Shown here piece by piece: positions 10,402 through 24,337 of a DNA stretch of 64,000 bases (positions are counted from its first letter, which is position 1; each line of letters starts with the position of its first letter). The translations under genes were made by a program, and so were the position numbers. The notes beneath the pieces are model-generated. The model searched no databases. It was given only the letters and a program-made list of their open reading frames with translations, and had not been told where the DNA came from. Source of the stretch: Dicyema japonicum (taxonomy: Eukaryota; Dicyemida; Rhombozoa; Dicyemidae); assembly GCA_011109175.1 (NCBI GenBank), contig RDEW01000001.1, positions 2,375,868-2,439,867 on the forward strand, written 5' to 3'.

Positions 10402-12312
10402 TCATCCGTGCATGAGAGCAACAAGGGCATCGAAAAACTTTGTCTTATCGTCATCGAAGACTTCAACAACTAACAAGTAACCATGCTCATAACCATTTGA
10501 ATCAAAGTAGTCAGGAATCAGTCTTGAATCGCTCTGCATGGCCGCCTGCTCAAAGGCCTTTCCAAACAAACTAAGTTCACACAAAGAGCAGACTTGTTCG
10601 GGTCGTCAGCGGCGTCATAAGGAGGGATTCCCACAATCATAATAGTGTGATTATCCCGCCTAACTGGCACGCTCAGTACCAAAGGCAATGTCTTTGCCCG
10701 TCTGTTTCGACTCTGAACTAATAATAACTGACTCAACCACCGAGACGAACGCATGCAACAAATGGCGGGCGAAATTCTGAATGCTTATTTGACTAGAGAA
10801 GCAATAAAACGGCAGATCCTACAATTATGACTCATGTGAGAACCTCCTGAGAGCAATACAGAAAGTTCCCAGTGGACATCACGTGTCTCATATCCAGAAG
10901 GCTCTGTAGCTGGAGAAATATTGTTTTATACTGCTGCAGGACCAGATCTATTGATACTCTCAGCTTGGTGACATTAAAACTGCCCATAAGGCCTAAAACT
11001 ACCATCCGACGAGATCCAGAGCCTCGGAGAAATAGGAAGAACTGAGGACGTCCACTTCCTATAAATTACATAGTCCGATTACTGTTTTGCTAAGAATGGC
11101 AGATAGAATATGCACGTGGTCAGAGGCTGAAAAAGCGGATCCATATCCCTGCCTTATTGTAAAGGAAGAAATGAACAGAGACTCTGAGTCGAGTCTAAGA
11201 TGAGCACGTGTCCTCACTTGTAACTAGACATGTGGGTCTCCAACAGTGTTTCCAGGTTGAACTTGAAGTGGACATCCATGGAGGCGTACCTTTGCCTGCA
11301 CTGCTCGAGTGGGAGACTAAATGAAAAAAAACGGTACCCTAACTCAGCAAAGAACTCATAGAACCTCTTCCGTCCGTGAATCTTCCAAATCCCGAATATA
11401 GAGGCAGGGATGAGGGTGTGCCACAAACTCTCAAACAACGACCAGTGTCTGTACAGAACAAAGTTGATTTCTCTGCGGAATGTGATCGTCAGAGGACCAC
11501 CAGCTCCATCCGTGGATGCTGACCTGTTGTTTAGTCTGTTTGTGTGTGACTGGAGACTTATGACGTCCTCCATATATTTGTCCCTCACAATCTTGCTGCT
11601 TATGTACTGTTCAGTACAGCCAACAATGGCGTACCACAGTAACAGTTTGGTGTCCTTCGACAACTTCCAGGCCAATTCAAACATCAACAGGGCAGACTAG
11701 GTTCAAACACGAGGTGTACACTGCTAACAGACCAAGCGAATTTTGTGTACTCAAAAATTATTCTGTCGTAATTTCTCCGTCTTTGGGTAGATTCTTCATT
11801 TTCTGAATTGAGGTCATCTGACTGGTGGTCGTCGACAAACAAAGATTCGTAGGTCGGGACTTGACCAACTTCATCATCTCTTGAGCACACAACTATCTGA
11901 CTGGAGCTGTAAACGTTGAAAACGTCGATTGGCCGGTGACTATGAGGAAATACAAACAGAAACTAGTCACATATGTAGAATTTGATGTGTTCGGGAGGTT
12001 GAAGGAACTCACAGAGATCCAAACTTGCACCAAAGTTAAGGAGAACGACGACTACATTCTCTAATTAATCAACAAAAACTTCTTCCAAGTTCTGCTGGCT
12101 GTATCGCTGAGAGAATTCCTTCCACCCAGAGACAGGTATGAAGGTGTAAGTAATCTGGTCGCTCTCCAACAAGTGCTGGAGACAACCCCAGGCACACACT
12201 GAATCGACATCACACGCTGCAAACACAACCACTCTCTGGAAATTACCAAACCGGTCACCTTCCCGTACAATTTCACGTAAAAGTCAGTCCTCAAGTCATG
12301 TACTACAACCAT
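10402..12312 (-). CDS. CDC45: CDC45, replicative helicase (CMG) subunit
   Basis: CDC45 binds MCM2-7 and GINS to form the active CMG helicase at replication origins. I read twelve exons separated by eleven introns of 21-32 nt; the summed coding length is divisible by three and gives 548 residues (human 566). Matching blocks along the length: VVVFAACDVDSVCAWGCLQ, FIPVSGWKEF, CDYHRPIDVFNVY, the acidic insert DLNSENEES, MFELAWKLSKD, YAIVGCTEQYI, VLYRHWSLFESLW, IWKIHGRKRFYEFFAELG, STGNFLYCSQE, NRRAKTLPLVLSVP, VVGIPP-like IMIVGIPP, LFGKAFEQAA and the C-terminal DKTKFFDALVALM. The initiator is the ATG at 12312; it faces GNB1L across 59 bp. The largest intron (32 nt, before ALLMFELAW) is the only one above 25 nt in this gene. 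Confidence 0.95.
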
Positions 12313-12371
12313 ATTCCCAATATTAATATTTTATTTTTATTTTAAAAATATTTATTTAAGTTATTCTGGTC
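12313..12371. promoter_or_regulatory. 59 bp divergent promoter region CDC45/GNB1L
   Basis: The CDC45 and GNB1L start codons face each other across only 59 bp, nearly all A and T. Both 5' UTRs and the promoters must fit here, or overlap the coding sequences, so a bidirectional promoter is inferred. No specific element is identified. Confidence 0.5.
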
Positions 12372-13346
12372 ATGAAAGTTCCCCCGCCACATTTTCTTCT
12401 TCGAAGTGGTAATTCTTCCTCTTCAGCACTGCTTTACGGAGGAGGACATTTAATAAGCGGAGACCGCGAGGGGTTCATTACAATCTGGGATATTTTGTCT
12501 CAAAAACAACTTCATCAATGGAGATGTCATAGAAATGTGGTAAATCTGATAATTCCAGAAAATAATATGGCTGGAGTTTGGCGAAGATGACCAATCCTTA
12601 TTCTCCTGTGCTTTGAATGAATCCATTCGTGTTTCTCGTAAGGATAACTCAGGATGGATTTCTGAAGGTTTAAACTAATTAAATTGTAGATTTTATCGAC
12701 GTTGGCTTATTCGAGTTCAGCATTTTTGCTTCTGTGAGGCTCAACTCCGACCAACTCTTTGTTTCTTGCGAAAAATCTAACAAAGTTGACTGAAACAGCT
12801 ATTTAGATGGATATTTGCCAGCTCAGCAACGGAGAGAGAGTATACGAGTACATCCACAGGGAGGCAAACGGCATAATCACCACAGTTAGATTGGCGCTTA
12901 AGGAGAGACTGTATTTCGTGGTGGCTTATGAAAATGGAGTCGTTGAAGTGCATTCCAATACACCGGATTTGACTGATGAGTGGGGGAGATCGGAATACAC
13001 GATTCATAAGGACGTCGTGACTTGCCTAGATGTGGGCTCTGATTACGTGATCTCTGGATCTGTGGATTCTAATATCAAGAAGTGGGCAATCAAAGACGGA
13101 AACGTGACCCTGACTCGTAAAATGGAGAACGAGGGAGTCTCTTCATGTTCTATTAGGGAGGATGAACGAATCGTCGTTTTCTCTTGTTGGGACCAGAATA
13201 TACGTGTGTTTTCCGTCAAGTCCCTTAAACTTTTGGCTGTGTTAGACTACCACGAAGCTAAAATCGAGTGCGTACTGTTGAGTCCCCCGAATAATATATT
13301 TTCGTCTTCTGCTGATAAACTGATATACTCCATACAGTTGTATTGA
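12372..13346 (+). CDS. GNB1L: GNB1L-type WD40 repeat protein
   Basis: A WD40 propeller protein of the GNB1L/Asa1 family, which is linked to TTT-complex-dependent maturation of PIKK kinases. Exons are 12372-12536, 12559-12667, 12690-12784 and 12807-13346. All three introns are exactly 22 nt. The product is 302 residues (human GNB1L 327). Visible blocks: PPPHFLLRSG at the N-terminus, SGDREGFITIWDI, IIWLEFGEDDQSLFSCALN, AYENGVVEVH, DVVTCLDVGSDYVISGSVD, then FSCWDQNIRVFSVKSLK and LLAVLDYHEAKIECVLLSP, which follow the C-terminal blades of GNB1L closely. The first intron begins GTGG, an unusual donor, but is needed to keep the frame. A WD40 protein of another subfamily is the main alternative, but the last two blades argue for GNB1L. 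Confidence 0.88.
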
Positions 13347-13899
13347 CGGAGTTCCCCGATGTGACTAAAAATTACTGTTTTTATTATAATTTTTTCATTT
13401 TTGGATGATTCGACTTCTTTATATGACGGGATTCAGCTCGGAGTATCCGGCGGTCCCTTAGTTCAAAGCATCGGATTTCTAATGCTCCGAAGGAAGATTG
13501 GTTTACTTGGAGAAGCGATTTCATGAGTTACAATTACTGAAGACTGGGAGTCCTTTATTCTCTTTAGTTGCGTTTTAGCTATCTCCTCTATTCTCTCAAG
13601 CTACTGGGCTCTCTAAATTCAAAATTCGAGACCATGCTAATTTTCCTATGACTTACTATGCAAAAATCAACCACCTTATCACCCCCAAAAGGCTTCCACT
13701 GTAAGAGATCGCATGATCAGAAGTCAGCAGACCTTTCCATTATTCCACAATCCCTAATTACTCGTGGTCGACCCTATAATGCAAAAGATCCAGACGCTTT
13801 AGTCATACATCACCTGTAAAGTCTCGGTCCGAACGGGCTTTCTTGCTTTAACCAATTTAATCGAACGCTCAGTCAGAGACCAGTATCTATGCTCTGGTA
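13347..13899. other. No gene recognised; probably 5' part of a decayed retrotransposon
   Basis: No continuous exon was found. The recognisable reverse transcriptase remnant starts just downstream, so this stretch may be its unrecognisable 5' portion. Confidence 0.35.
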
Positions 13900-15540
13900 G
13901 AAATCCTCCATCATGTTTAATTTGAAGACTAAGCGTGACCCTTCTGATCCTTCATTACATCGTCTTATTTCCCCCTTGTCTCGAAGATTGCTCCTTTATT
14001 ATGTCAACCTACTCTCGTTATCAATACCAACTAAAAAGCGGTCAAGGCTCAGTCCTTTTTCCAGACTTATTTAACCCCCACCAAGAGAGTTTACCAAACA
14101 CATCAAAACCAACGTTTTTCTTAATAATAAATAATAATAATATTTCTCTTAAATGTACACTATAGCACTTTCTGCAGAGCCATATCAGCTTAGGCAGAAC
14201 ACACACTTTAAGTAAAGAACAGTTATTATAACTAATCGTAGAGGGAGAACCAAGAAATGCTCTTCACTTCTTTTCTTGCGTGTATCTCCTTTACAGACAA
14301 TCCGGTTCTTCAGTGAAGTATGTGTTCACTGATGACGTCGTCATTCGTCAAGCCAAAGCATATTGATGCGTAGGAACCTTCAACCGAATGTACAGTATCG
14401 GGATTCGAACTAGCGACTTTCAGGCCTCTAGTTCGGCGAACGTCACACAGCGCCACTTCTTTCTTATGCCGACAATATTATAATTGCCTCACCCATCGTG
14501 AAGTGACGGTCGCTTCTGTGATTCAGCAAGAACAAATTGTCATATTTTCTCTTGTGGACAAAAATCTCCTCAGCCATTTTACTGAAAGGTCGTCCATAAC
14601 GCTTTTCACTACTGACGGTCAATATTTCAACTTGAAACCGGTCTCCTTCCTGTAATTCAAATCCCAAAAATACTGGCGTGATACACGATACTTCATTGTC
14701 ATTTTGCAAAAAATTTCTCGTAAGTATTCGAAAAATCTCAAATGCTCAGTCTACTCCGGGGGTTATTTGGTCAAGGCAAAGAGAGCTTATCGCTCATCTA
14801 CAGACCATTTATTGATTCTCGGAGTAGAAACGTCTTGGATCGACTAGAGCTGCTGGCAATTTAAGCGAATTTCACTCGCAATCATGAGAGGGAATAGACA
14901 AGCAGTGGGCGGCTTCCTTGTGGTCCTCGAATTGATTATTTAATGATTATTAATAAAGTGTTCATTTGTCAGAACAACGATGACTTTGCTGTTCTTGCCT
15001 GGGTCCCTGCTTATGAATAACAAACCTCGAAAAAAACCTACGACTGCAACTGCTCTAAGAATAATTACTGGCTGTCTGCAACCACACCTGACCGCGTACA
15101 CTAGGAATCAAGCATTCTCCCAATTAGGGACCATTTCAATATGCTGAGTCTACAATTCCTTGACAAATGTAAAACGCTGGGTCATCCGACTCACTACCTT
15201 TAATTTTCCACTAACAAAAGGAGAATCATACCTACCCTCGTGACAAAGTTCGCATTCTTCAAACCATCCAAGAAATGAGCCCAATTAGTCGTGCCTTAAA
15301 CGATCTACGACAGGGTTTCTACTAATGCGAAGTCATGGCATCAACTTGCTTCTGAAACGTCTTTCACCAAATATTAACCTTATTGAGAAGAATCGGACAG
15401 TTGCCTTCCCTATTTTGCTCTTTCTGCCTTCTGACAACAAGAAGTTGAGGCACATCCTCCCTTGTCCGTGTCCATCTTCGAGCTCTGCCTCACATCAAAC
15501 ATACCTGACGAATCTCAGGAAGCTTCCGCTCTAGATTGCC
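13900..15540 (+). mobile_element. Degenerate Jockey-like non-LTR retrotransposon (RT domain), interrupted
   Basis: Plus-strand reverse transcriptase remnants. Around 14035-14120 the frame GQGSVLFPDLF then SLPNTSKP corresponds to the motif after the palm (GVPQGSVLSPTLFNL). The sequence then jumps, and at 14463 the frame SYADNIIIASPI gives the catalytic YADD box with the last Asp changed to Asn, followed by NPKNTGVIHDTSLSF. Near 15040-15130 ALRIITGCLQPHL is the usual 3' RT block. Many stops and frameshifts make it inactive. The break between the two parts is filled by a minus-strand SINE (14162-14462). Confidence 0.75.
14162..14462 (-). mobile_element. tRNA-derived SINE (family C), inserted in a retrotransposon
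   Basis: Read on the minus strand, the element starts with a tRNA-like head: an A-box-like TGGCGCTGTGTGACG and a B-box-like TAGTTCGAATCCC. A body shared with 38745-39260 (+), 16190-16405 (+) and 33800-34040 (-) follows. Shared body markers are GAAGGTTCC(T)ACGCAT, GACTTGACGA(A/G)TGACG and the 3' part TTCTTGGTTCTCCCTC. It splits the reverse transcriptase frame of the host element, so it inserted later. Confidence 0.7.
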
Positions 15541-16189
15541 ACTGAATCGATAAAAATCACGCTCTTTTTCTTAAGAATCAACTCCCATATTATCTTTATC
15601 TACTTTCTCCACTGCCGATTCTGTGTTCTTTTCCTTTTCCGCGTCCACTACCAAAAATTGGTTGGAAGTAGAGATGAACTCTTCATCAGACACCTCTATT
15701 CCATGTTTACGTTTAATTATCATACTCTCCAAAGTTTTCTTCGATACAACCCATTTGATCTAAGTCTCCTAAAGATAACTCATCCATACTTCCAATATTT
15801 GAACTCGCAGCTTTTTCAAAATAATGTTTTTTTCCAAAATGATTTTTTGTATATTTTAGACTATATAATATTTAGATGTTATTTTATATTAAATTGTTAT
15901 TTTTATTTAAATTATTACATATTTTTGCAAATTTTAATTTTACTTTACTTATGATTTTTTGCAATGTGACGATGTAGTAAGTTGATGACCTTAAAATAGC
16001 TTCTGCACTTTCACTATTGGCGAAGGAAATGCAGAATCAAGTATCCCATTAATTAGACTAAATATGATTTTTTATGTTTCATTTTTTTGAAAAGTGGCTT
16101 TTAAATTTTTTTTGATCTTTGGCTTAGAAGGTTGCCGACCCCTGCACTATGGACTCAACAATAGAATTAAGCCGATTTGTCAATATTAA
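15541..16189. other. AT-rich region with a hAT-like terminal repeat
   Basis: Low-complexity AT-rich sequence. At 16127-16146 the block AGGTTGCCGACCCCTGCA looks like one end of a hAT-type transposon or MITE (inverse of CAGGGGTCGGCAACCT). I did not find the partner terminal repeat, so this is probably a solo or decayed end. Confidence 0.45.
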
Positions 16190-16405
16190 TCATATGATTA
16201 ACCACGACTTGATGAGTGACTAGCTCATCAGTGGACATTCACTGCGGAACTGGATAGTCTAAAAAAGACCCACACACAAGAAAAAGAAAAAAAAGAAGTG
16301 AAGATCATTCCTTGGTTCTACGATTAGTTAAAATTGTTTAAATAAAGTGTGTTTCCTGCCTATGCGGAGCTATAAATATCACGGCTCCGTGAAAAGGCTG
16401 TTATT
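16190..16405 (+). mobile_element. Partial tRNA-derived SINE (family C)
   Basis: The body shares CGACTTGATGAGTGAC, TCATCAGTGGACATTC and GGAACTGGATAGTCTA-type blocks with the copies at 38745-39260 and 14162-14462. The tRNA-like head is absent or unrecognisable here. Confidence 0.65.
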
Positions 16406-16695
16406 ATTAACCACAAATATGATTAAATACAGATTTTCGATAATTAAAGTGCTTTTTACAAAATTGAAGAGGTGGAATTATTGATGTTGAAGATTATGAT
16501 GTTACTTGTGTAGGAGATTACTGCCAAATCTCGACCATTTTAAGTAGCTTTGTGAAAAAAGTCGGAAATGGGCTAAAAGATAACGAAAATTTAATAATTT
16601 TTTGAAATTTATAAACATAATTATTTATTAAAATTATTTTACAATTGTTATAATTTTGTTGGTTTTGAATACTAATTTTGTTGACACACCTAATA

Positions 16696-18503
<1,808 letters not shown>

Positions 18504-20514
18504 CTTTATCTCACCTAATATCGATATATCTATTTTTTGGCTTTATTTTCGCGCCTAATAGCTAAATTGTTGAGATTAATCGAATGCCTTGTTAGAAAAT
18601 GGAAATAACTGTCTTATTTTGTGAAGTCCACAAGTCATGCCTTTCTCCCAGTGATCGACTTTTCTTTCCTGAGAATAATCAGCATAATACAAGGAACTAT
18701 TTGAGTTGTCATTGTTAGCTTTAATGAGGCCTTGTGAGCACGACTTCTATTTCCATTCTACTGCCCTATTCGAGTCCCCATTTGTTACGCGTGTCTCATA
18801 TGGATATTTTGTCCCCATATACAGAACTTAGGGAAGTGGTGTTAGAAATCTCGTTTCTTAGTATTCTCCATTAAATTCGCTGACTAATAAATCTCTATGT
18901 GACCTTGTTAGGCTGTGCTTACTAATATGATCCACATCAAAAAAAATGAACATTTTTAATCAATTATTGGACTAGTTCTTAGTGGTCGTTTGCCATAAAG
19001 TATAACTGCTGACGTAGTACTGATGCATCATGACTCAGTCATAGCACATCGAATGTCCTCATCTCCTCAAAATTGATGTAACCTCTCGCTACATATATAT
19101 TCGCAAGCATGGAAAAAATGACAGTCAGGAGACGCTGAATACACCAAGTTTAGAAACCAAAGATGGACGGATACGCCACTTTTCATATTCGAATCTCATC
19201 TATTATCAAAATTTGTTCTCGAATTACTAGAAGAAGTGTATCATAAAAGCGCTGACCCTAGTAGATCAGGGGGTATCCCAAAATCCAGTTGAATTTTTGA
19301 ATTCGTTAGATATTCTTGGATTTCCACAGCTCGGAAAGGGCCGATTATTATGAAATACAGTACCCCCCAAATTAGATTAGTTTTAAAAACAGTAATTTTC
19401 ATTCAATAGAAAATACCATTTTGACGGAATGGGCAAAGGGAGAAAATGGATTTATCCTGAAGACACCATTGACTTTTGATGTCCTTCAAATACAAGCGAC
19501 CGTAGTTCCATGTAAGACTTGGTTTTAAGGCAACAAATAATGGTTTCTTTTCGCCCGAATATGCCAGTTGCTCAAGAATAGGTTCAGGAGATAATCTTTT
19601 TGTATTCACGGAAGATGGAAAGACTGTGGTGCTCTTTAAATAATTTCCACCACTTTTGTTTTAGATTCTTTAAGTATAACTTCAGTTTCCAAAAGTATGT
19701 ATCAATCAAGGCGACCAATCTATGTTGACGCAAGCAATAACGAAGGTAGCTTAGTGGTCGCTGCTGTAGTTCGCGTCGCGATTAGCTGAGGTTTCGATTC
19801 CTACACAACTCCCTAATGGTGGAAAGATTCAGTTATGCTCTGTGCCTTCTTCAATGTGTCATGGAATCTACTTAACTTAACAGACACCCAGTGGTTGATC
19901 AGCATCAAAAAGGATATATCTCTTCATACTCCTCTGAAGGGACATTGTTGCGAATGATGGAGATTTACAAATACCTCTGCGATTGGGCTTAAAAATCCCA
20001 CAAGTTTTCAACCGATGAAAATCTATTTGGCACGATCGCTGAAACAACATTTAGTTTTCGCAGATGTGGGAACCCTACCAAGGAATGACCAGTGAAGGGT
20101 GGATAATCCTAAAAAAACTGAGAACCTGAAAAAGATGGATAGAGAAAATCACTATAGTTTAACGAAGAAGCAAGAAGAAACCTAATTCCAGATAGCAANA
20201 GGGCTTAAAAATCCCACAAGTTTTCAACCAATGAAAATCTATTTGGCACGATCGCTGAAACAACATTTAGTTTTCGCAGATGTGGGAACCCTACCAAGGA
20301 ATAACCAGTGAAGGGTGGATAATCCTGAAAAAAACTGAGAACCTGAAAAAGATGGATAGAGAACATCACTATAGTTTAACGAAGAAGCAAGAAGAAACCT
20401 AATTCCAGATAGCAATTGAGAATTATCAAACCTAATTTATATATTAACCAAGGATACAGCGAGAAAGAAGTTAATGTAAACAACTAATTAAATGTATCCA
20501 TTTTGCATACTTGC
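18504..20514. other. Intergenic, duplicated segment and tRNA-like sequence
   Basis: No gene is recognised. Around 19742-19810 the plus strand reads GGTAGCTTAGTGGTCGCTG, then GAGGTTTCGATTCC, an A-box/B-box pair like the head of a tRNA-derived SINE. The segment 19988-20198 recurs at 20202-20413 around an N at 20199. An open frame at 19403-19609 (-) has no recognisable homology. Confidence 0.45.
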
Positions 20515-20700
20515 AGTTCTGGAAACCCCTCCAATGGAATGGTGTGAGAGCAAATGATCCTTTTTCGTGCCGGCCTGGCACTGGGCGCCACCTAGACAGG
20601 TGGATCACATGACGCCACTCTAATTGGAAGAGAAAAAAAACAGACGAACAAACAGAAACTTCAACCAATTAGCCACGAAGCACCACATGGCGCCACGCGA
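20515..20700. repeat. Dispersed repeat family A, well-preserved copy
   Basis: The best copy in the window: a CCAATGGAATGGTGTGAG flank, GTGCCGGCCTGGCACTGGG, CAGGTGGATCACATGACG, an A-rich centre, then AATTAGCCACGAAGCACC and ACATGGCGCCACGCG. Read in reverse it begins with a putative pol III A box (GTGGCTAATTGGTTG), which suggests a short interspersed element. Confidence 0.65.
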
Positions 20701-20943
20701 CCAACATAAAAAAAACAATTTATCAAACCTAAGGGTACTGACAATGACAATGCATCTAAGGCGGTTAAAAATAAGTTATTTTAAATATGTGTAAAAACTT
20801 ATATTGAATTAAACACATGGCGCCACGCGACCAACATAAAAAAAACAAATTATCAAACCTAAGGGTACTGACAATGACAATGCATCTAAGGCGGTTAAAA
20901 ATAAGTTATTTTAAATATATGTAAAAACTTATATTGAATTAAA
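20684..20943. repeat. Tandem duplication, 2 x 130 bp
   Basis: Positions 20684-20813 and 20814-20943 are near-identical and adjacent, ending about 45 bp before the HGS start codon. Probably an assembly overlap. Confidence 0.8.
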
Positions 20944-20986
20944 TAATACTATATTATTCTATTTATTGTAAACCGTTTTTGTGGTT

Positions 20987-23314
20987 ATGAATTTACTTTT
21001 CAATAAAAAAGATAAATCAACGTTAAGTGATCTAATTGGTAATTGATATAAATTTATTGACAGAAAAGGCCGTTGATAACGACAACGACTGGTCCACTAT
21101 TTTAGATATCTGTGATTTTCTGAATGATGACATAATCAGGCACAAAACGTTCATCCAAATGATAAAGGCAATAATTAAAGCAGACAACCAAAGAAAGGCC
21201 ATAAACTCAATTCAGGTTTAGTGATCGATTTATATAATAGATTCTGGATTCTGCCTCAAAGAATTGCGGTTGGGCCCTCCATAAGGAGATCTCCACGGAG
21301 GAGTTCATGAAGTTTATAACAGATATCATCGATAAGGACAACCGACCACTTGTTACTGAGAAAATCGTTGCTATCCTGAATTTTTGGGGACATCATTTAA
21401 AGGAGGTTGAAGGATATCAGTTCATAAAGAATGCGATGGAGGTCGCAAAAAAGAACGGTGAGTACCTACGTAACTTTAAGGTCACAAAATGGACGACTTG
21501 ACGACGTCTGAAGCAATGATCGAGGCCGATGTGCTCCCCCAGTGGAAAGAGGGAGATTCCTGTATCCTTTGTGAGACCAAATTCACCATTTTAACTCGGA
21601 AACATCACTGCCGTGCATGTGGAGCCCTTGTTTGCGGCAAATGCTCTGTGAATTCGGCGATTTTACCGAAATTTAGCATAGAAACTCCCGTTAGAGTTTG
21701 TGACGCCTGTTATAATCATATGAACGAGTATTTTTGCTTATCAATCAGGAATGAGAAGGCAACCAACGTGGAAAATGTTCAGGAAGCTGTCGAGGACCCC
21801 GAGTTCCTTGCTCAACTGAACCAGGCCTTACTGGAAAGTGCTGAACTCGAGAAGAAAAAGCTGGTATCACTTCCTTTTAATATTTCTTAGAAACAGTCAG
21901 ATATATTGGAGAGGTACCGAAATTTTGGAAGTAACTCGGCCTCCGAGACTAAGAAGGAAGATCATGAGGATAAAGGTAACCACGTGGACGCTGTGTCAGC
22001 CTCAGCACCTGAAGTCTCTTCAATCTTCGTTTGTTGATCTTTTATTAGCAGAATGAGCCTACCTCTACATTTGTAGCTTCAAACTTTTCCCAACCAATTA
22101 TAGAAAATCCTGGAGAAGTAACTGAGGACCAACCTTCAGAAGATGCCGAATATGTTCCCGGCCAATTGGTAGTGTGACATTTTTTAAATAGACGACCGGC
22201 GATTTTGCTTCCAAAGAGTTTCTGGACACTTTTAGGGGCAATATGCAAGCCTTCAGTCTTCGACTTCAAAGTTCGATTCAGAGAAAACGTCCGGTCAGCA
22301 CAGACACGGGACTCCACAACTCATTTAAAGCTCTGTGTGATATGTACAGTAGTCTAAAGGATATTATTGGGGAGGCGTATGAATCGAGAGGTTACTTACG
22401 TGTTTTATGGTTAGGATATTACGAGACTCTTCAAGATAAGATGACAAAGATAAACGATGCCATGGAAGCGTTGAATGTAATGAAGGACGAATATTATGAG
22501 CGGATGGTTGAGGAGAGACGAATGGCTGAGATGAAGAGGAGGGAAGCCATGAAGGATAAGTTAGATTGGCTGAGACAATGCAAATCAGTATTATTTGTGG
22601 AGACTTTAGGAATATTACGAATATCAGCGATATATGCAGATGCAGTTATTAGGGGGATCTGTTCCACAAAATGACATGCCTAATCCTCAGATGGAATATA
22701 CAAATGAAAAATTCGACCCCTATGTGGCTAGACCTAATCCTCAACAGCAGCCAATAAATTCACACATATACAACATGCCTGATAAAACATATCCGTATGT
22801 CCCTCGAATGGAATATCATCCACAGTATAATCAGGTACAAGTTCCACGAGATGTGAATGAGTACAACAATTTGTATCATCCAACTAAACCGTCTGTACAT
22901 GGTCACTTCGACATGAATGACCCCAGATTGGGAGATGGTGGAATACCTCGTGGGGAATTTCATGAACCTCCCAAAATGGGTTTTAGTCCAAACAATCAGC
23001 CATATTCCCAGAATTATAATGCTAATCAATTCACCAATTATCCGGGAGTGAACCTACCCACGACAGAAGGGGCTAATGTACCTACTTGTAAACCTTGGCA
23101 AGAATTCTCCGGTGTCTACTCTGGATTTCAACGACCAATGAATCCTGGTACACATCAACCGGGTCAGTATAATATGGAAGACATAAATTCCTACTTATTT
23201 AATCCGGGTTTGCCTCCTCAATTCATGCGACCCCAAGTGCCTCTTCAGTCGAATAAGAATGTTGCATCTCAATCGGAAGGTGATGGACCAAAATCTGGTA
23301 ATGATTATATGTGA
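20987..23314 (+). CDS. HGS: HGS/Hrs, ESCRT-0 subunit (VHS-FYVE)
   Basis: Endosomal sorting protein that binds PI3P and ubiquitinated cargo and recruits ESCRT-I. Nine exons; introns at 21039-21063, 21216-21240, 21458-21480, 21864-21890, 22029-22051, 22169-22191, 22391-22414 and 22588-22609. The product is 711 residues (human 777). In order: a VHS domain (STLSDLIEKAVDND, WSTILDICDFLND, ILNFWGHHL); a FYVE finger at about residues 160-220 with WKEGDSC, the PI3P-binding TRKHHCRACG, CGKCSVNS and PVRVCDACY; a UIM-like stretch (EDPEFLAQLNQALLESAE); the helical GAT-like core (YYETLQDKMTKINDAMEAL, MKDKLDWLRQCKS, EYYEYQRYMQMQLL); and a long Pro/Asn/Gln/Tyr-rich tail like that of Hrs. The ATG at 20987 was chosen because the first 25 nt intron joins it to the VHS frame. 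Confidence 0.95.
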
Positions 23315-24337
23315 TAGTTTAGAGGACCTTACTACTGCTGAGAATAAAGAAGTAGATCGACTTTTAATTTCATTTGATTAATTTAGTTATTAATTATTTT
23401 AGATTTCTAATTATTTACTTATTTATTATTTGATTTATTGACATCTTATTATTGTTTGTTCTCGGTTTGTGCGCATTGATTGATGAATTGTAATTCGGCG
23501 TCGTTTCAACCGTTTCTGGAAAAATTTTATATTTTTGTAGCGAACAAATACAACCGAGAATCTACCAAATAGTTTGCTTGGTAATGGGGATAAGTGTCTA
23601 ACTACCATTTACTAATTTCTTTAATAAATAAACAGCTCAGGGTTTGACCATCATCACCTTTTTTCACCTCGTCCATGTCTACTTTTGTAGGTAATTGTGA
23701 AATTCATCCTCTTAGATTCCGTCTAGATATTTCAAATTGCTAACTAATTGGGTTCCTATAAAAATATCGGTCTTAAGCTAACTTTTATCGACAAGGATTA
23801 AGAGCCTTGTTAGTACAGTCGACCCTCACAAATTGGCCATTTTTAGTTCCTTGAATTTTGTGGTCAATTTGAAAAAATAAAATCAAAAATTAAAAAACAA
23901 TGAACAAATAATTTTTTTAAGTGCCTTAATGAACCTAAATCGTATTTCTGTTTTATTAAAATAAAATTTAATTACTAACTTTTTTTCTTTGCTTCGATAA
24001 TACTTGCTTTTTACTTTCTTATTAAAGAAATTAGAGAAACTTCATATTCATTCTAACATTAGCTAGAGTTCCCTCTCTATTGCAGTTAATCTAACTACAT
24101 TATCTTTTTTGCCTACAGGCCGTATTTTTTCTATTCTTGTTCACTAATCTTATTAACATCTACGAGAAGATTTGAAAACCACGTGTTAATAAAATTTTTT
24201 TTTCCAATTTGTATTAAAATTAAAGTAAAAATTGGCCAATTAATAACGAGAATAGGATTTTTTTCTTTGAAATTAAAAAAACGTGGCGAATCTGTTAGGG
24301 TCGAATGTACTTAGATTTGTAATCGATAAATAACAAG
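23315..24337. other. AT-rich intergenic region
   Basis: Nothing coding or repetitive was recognised. Confidence 0.5.

Noticed and set aside
14395-14462. Possible tRNA gene on the minus strand
   Set aside because: A- and B-box-like blocks are present but no acceptor stem or clear anticodon arm can be drawn, and the sequence continues into the shared SINE body.
19403-19609. Resemblance to a cytochrome b5/MAPR-like haem protein (LEQLAYSGEKKPLFVALK)
   Set aside because: Only one short segment is similar; the following haem-binding residues are absent in all frames.
19742-19815. Possible tRNA gene on the plus strand
   Set aside because: The boxes are about right, but I could not pair a seven-base acceptor stem. 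Treated as SINE-like.
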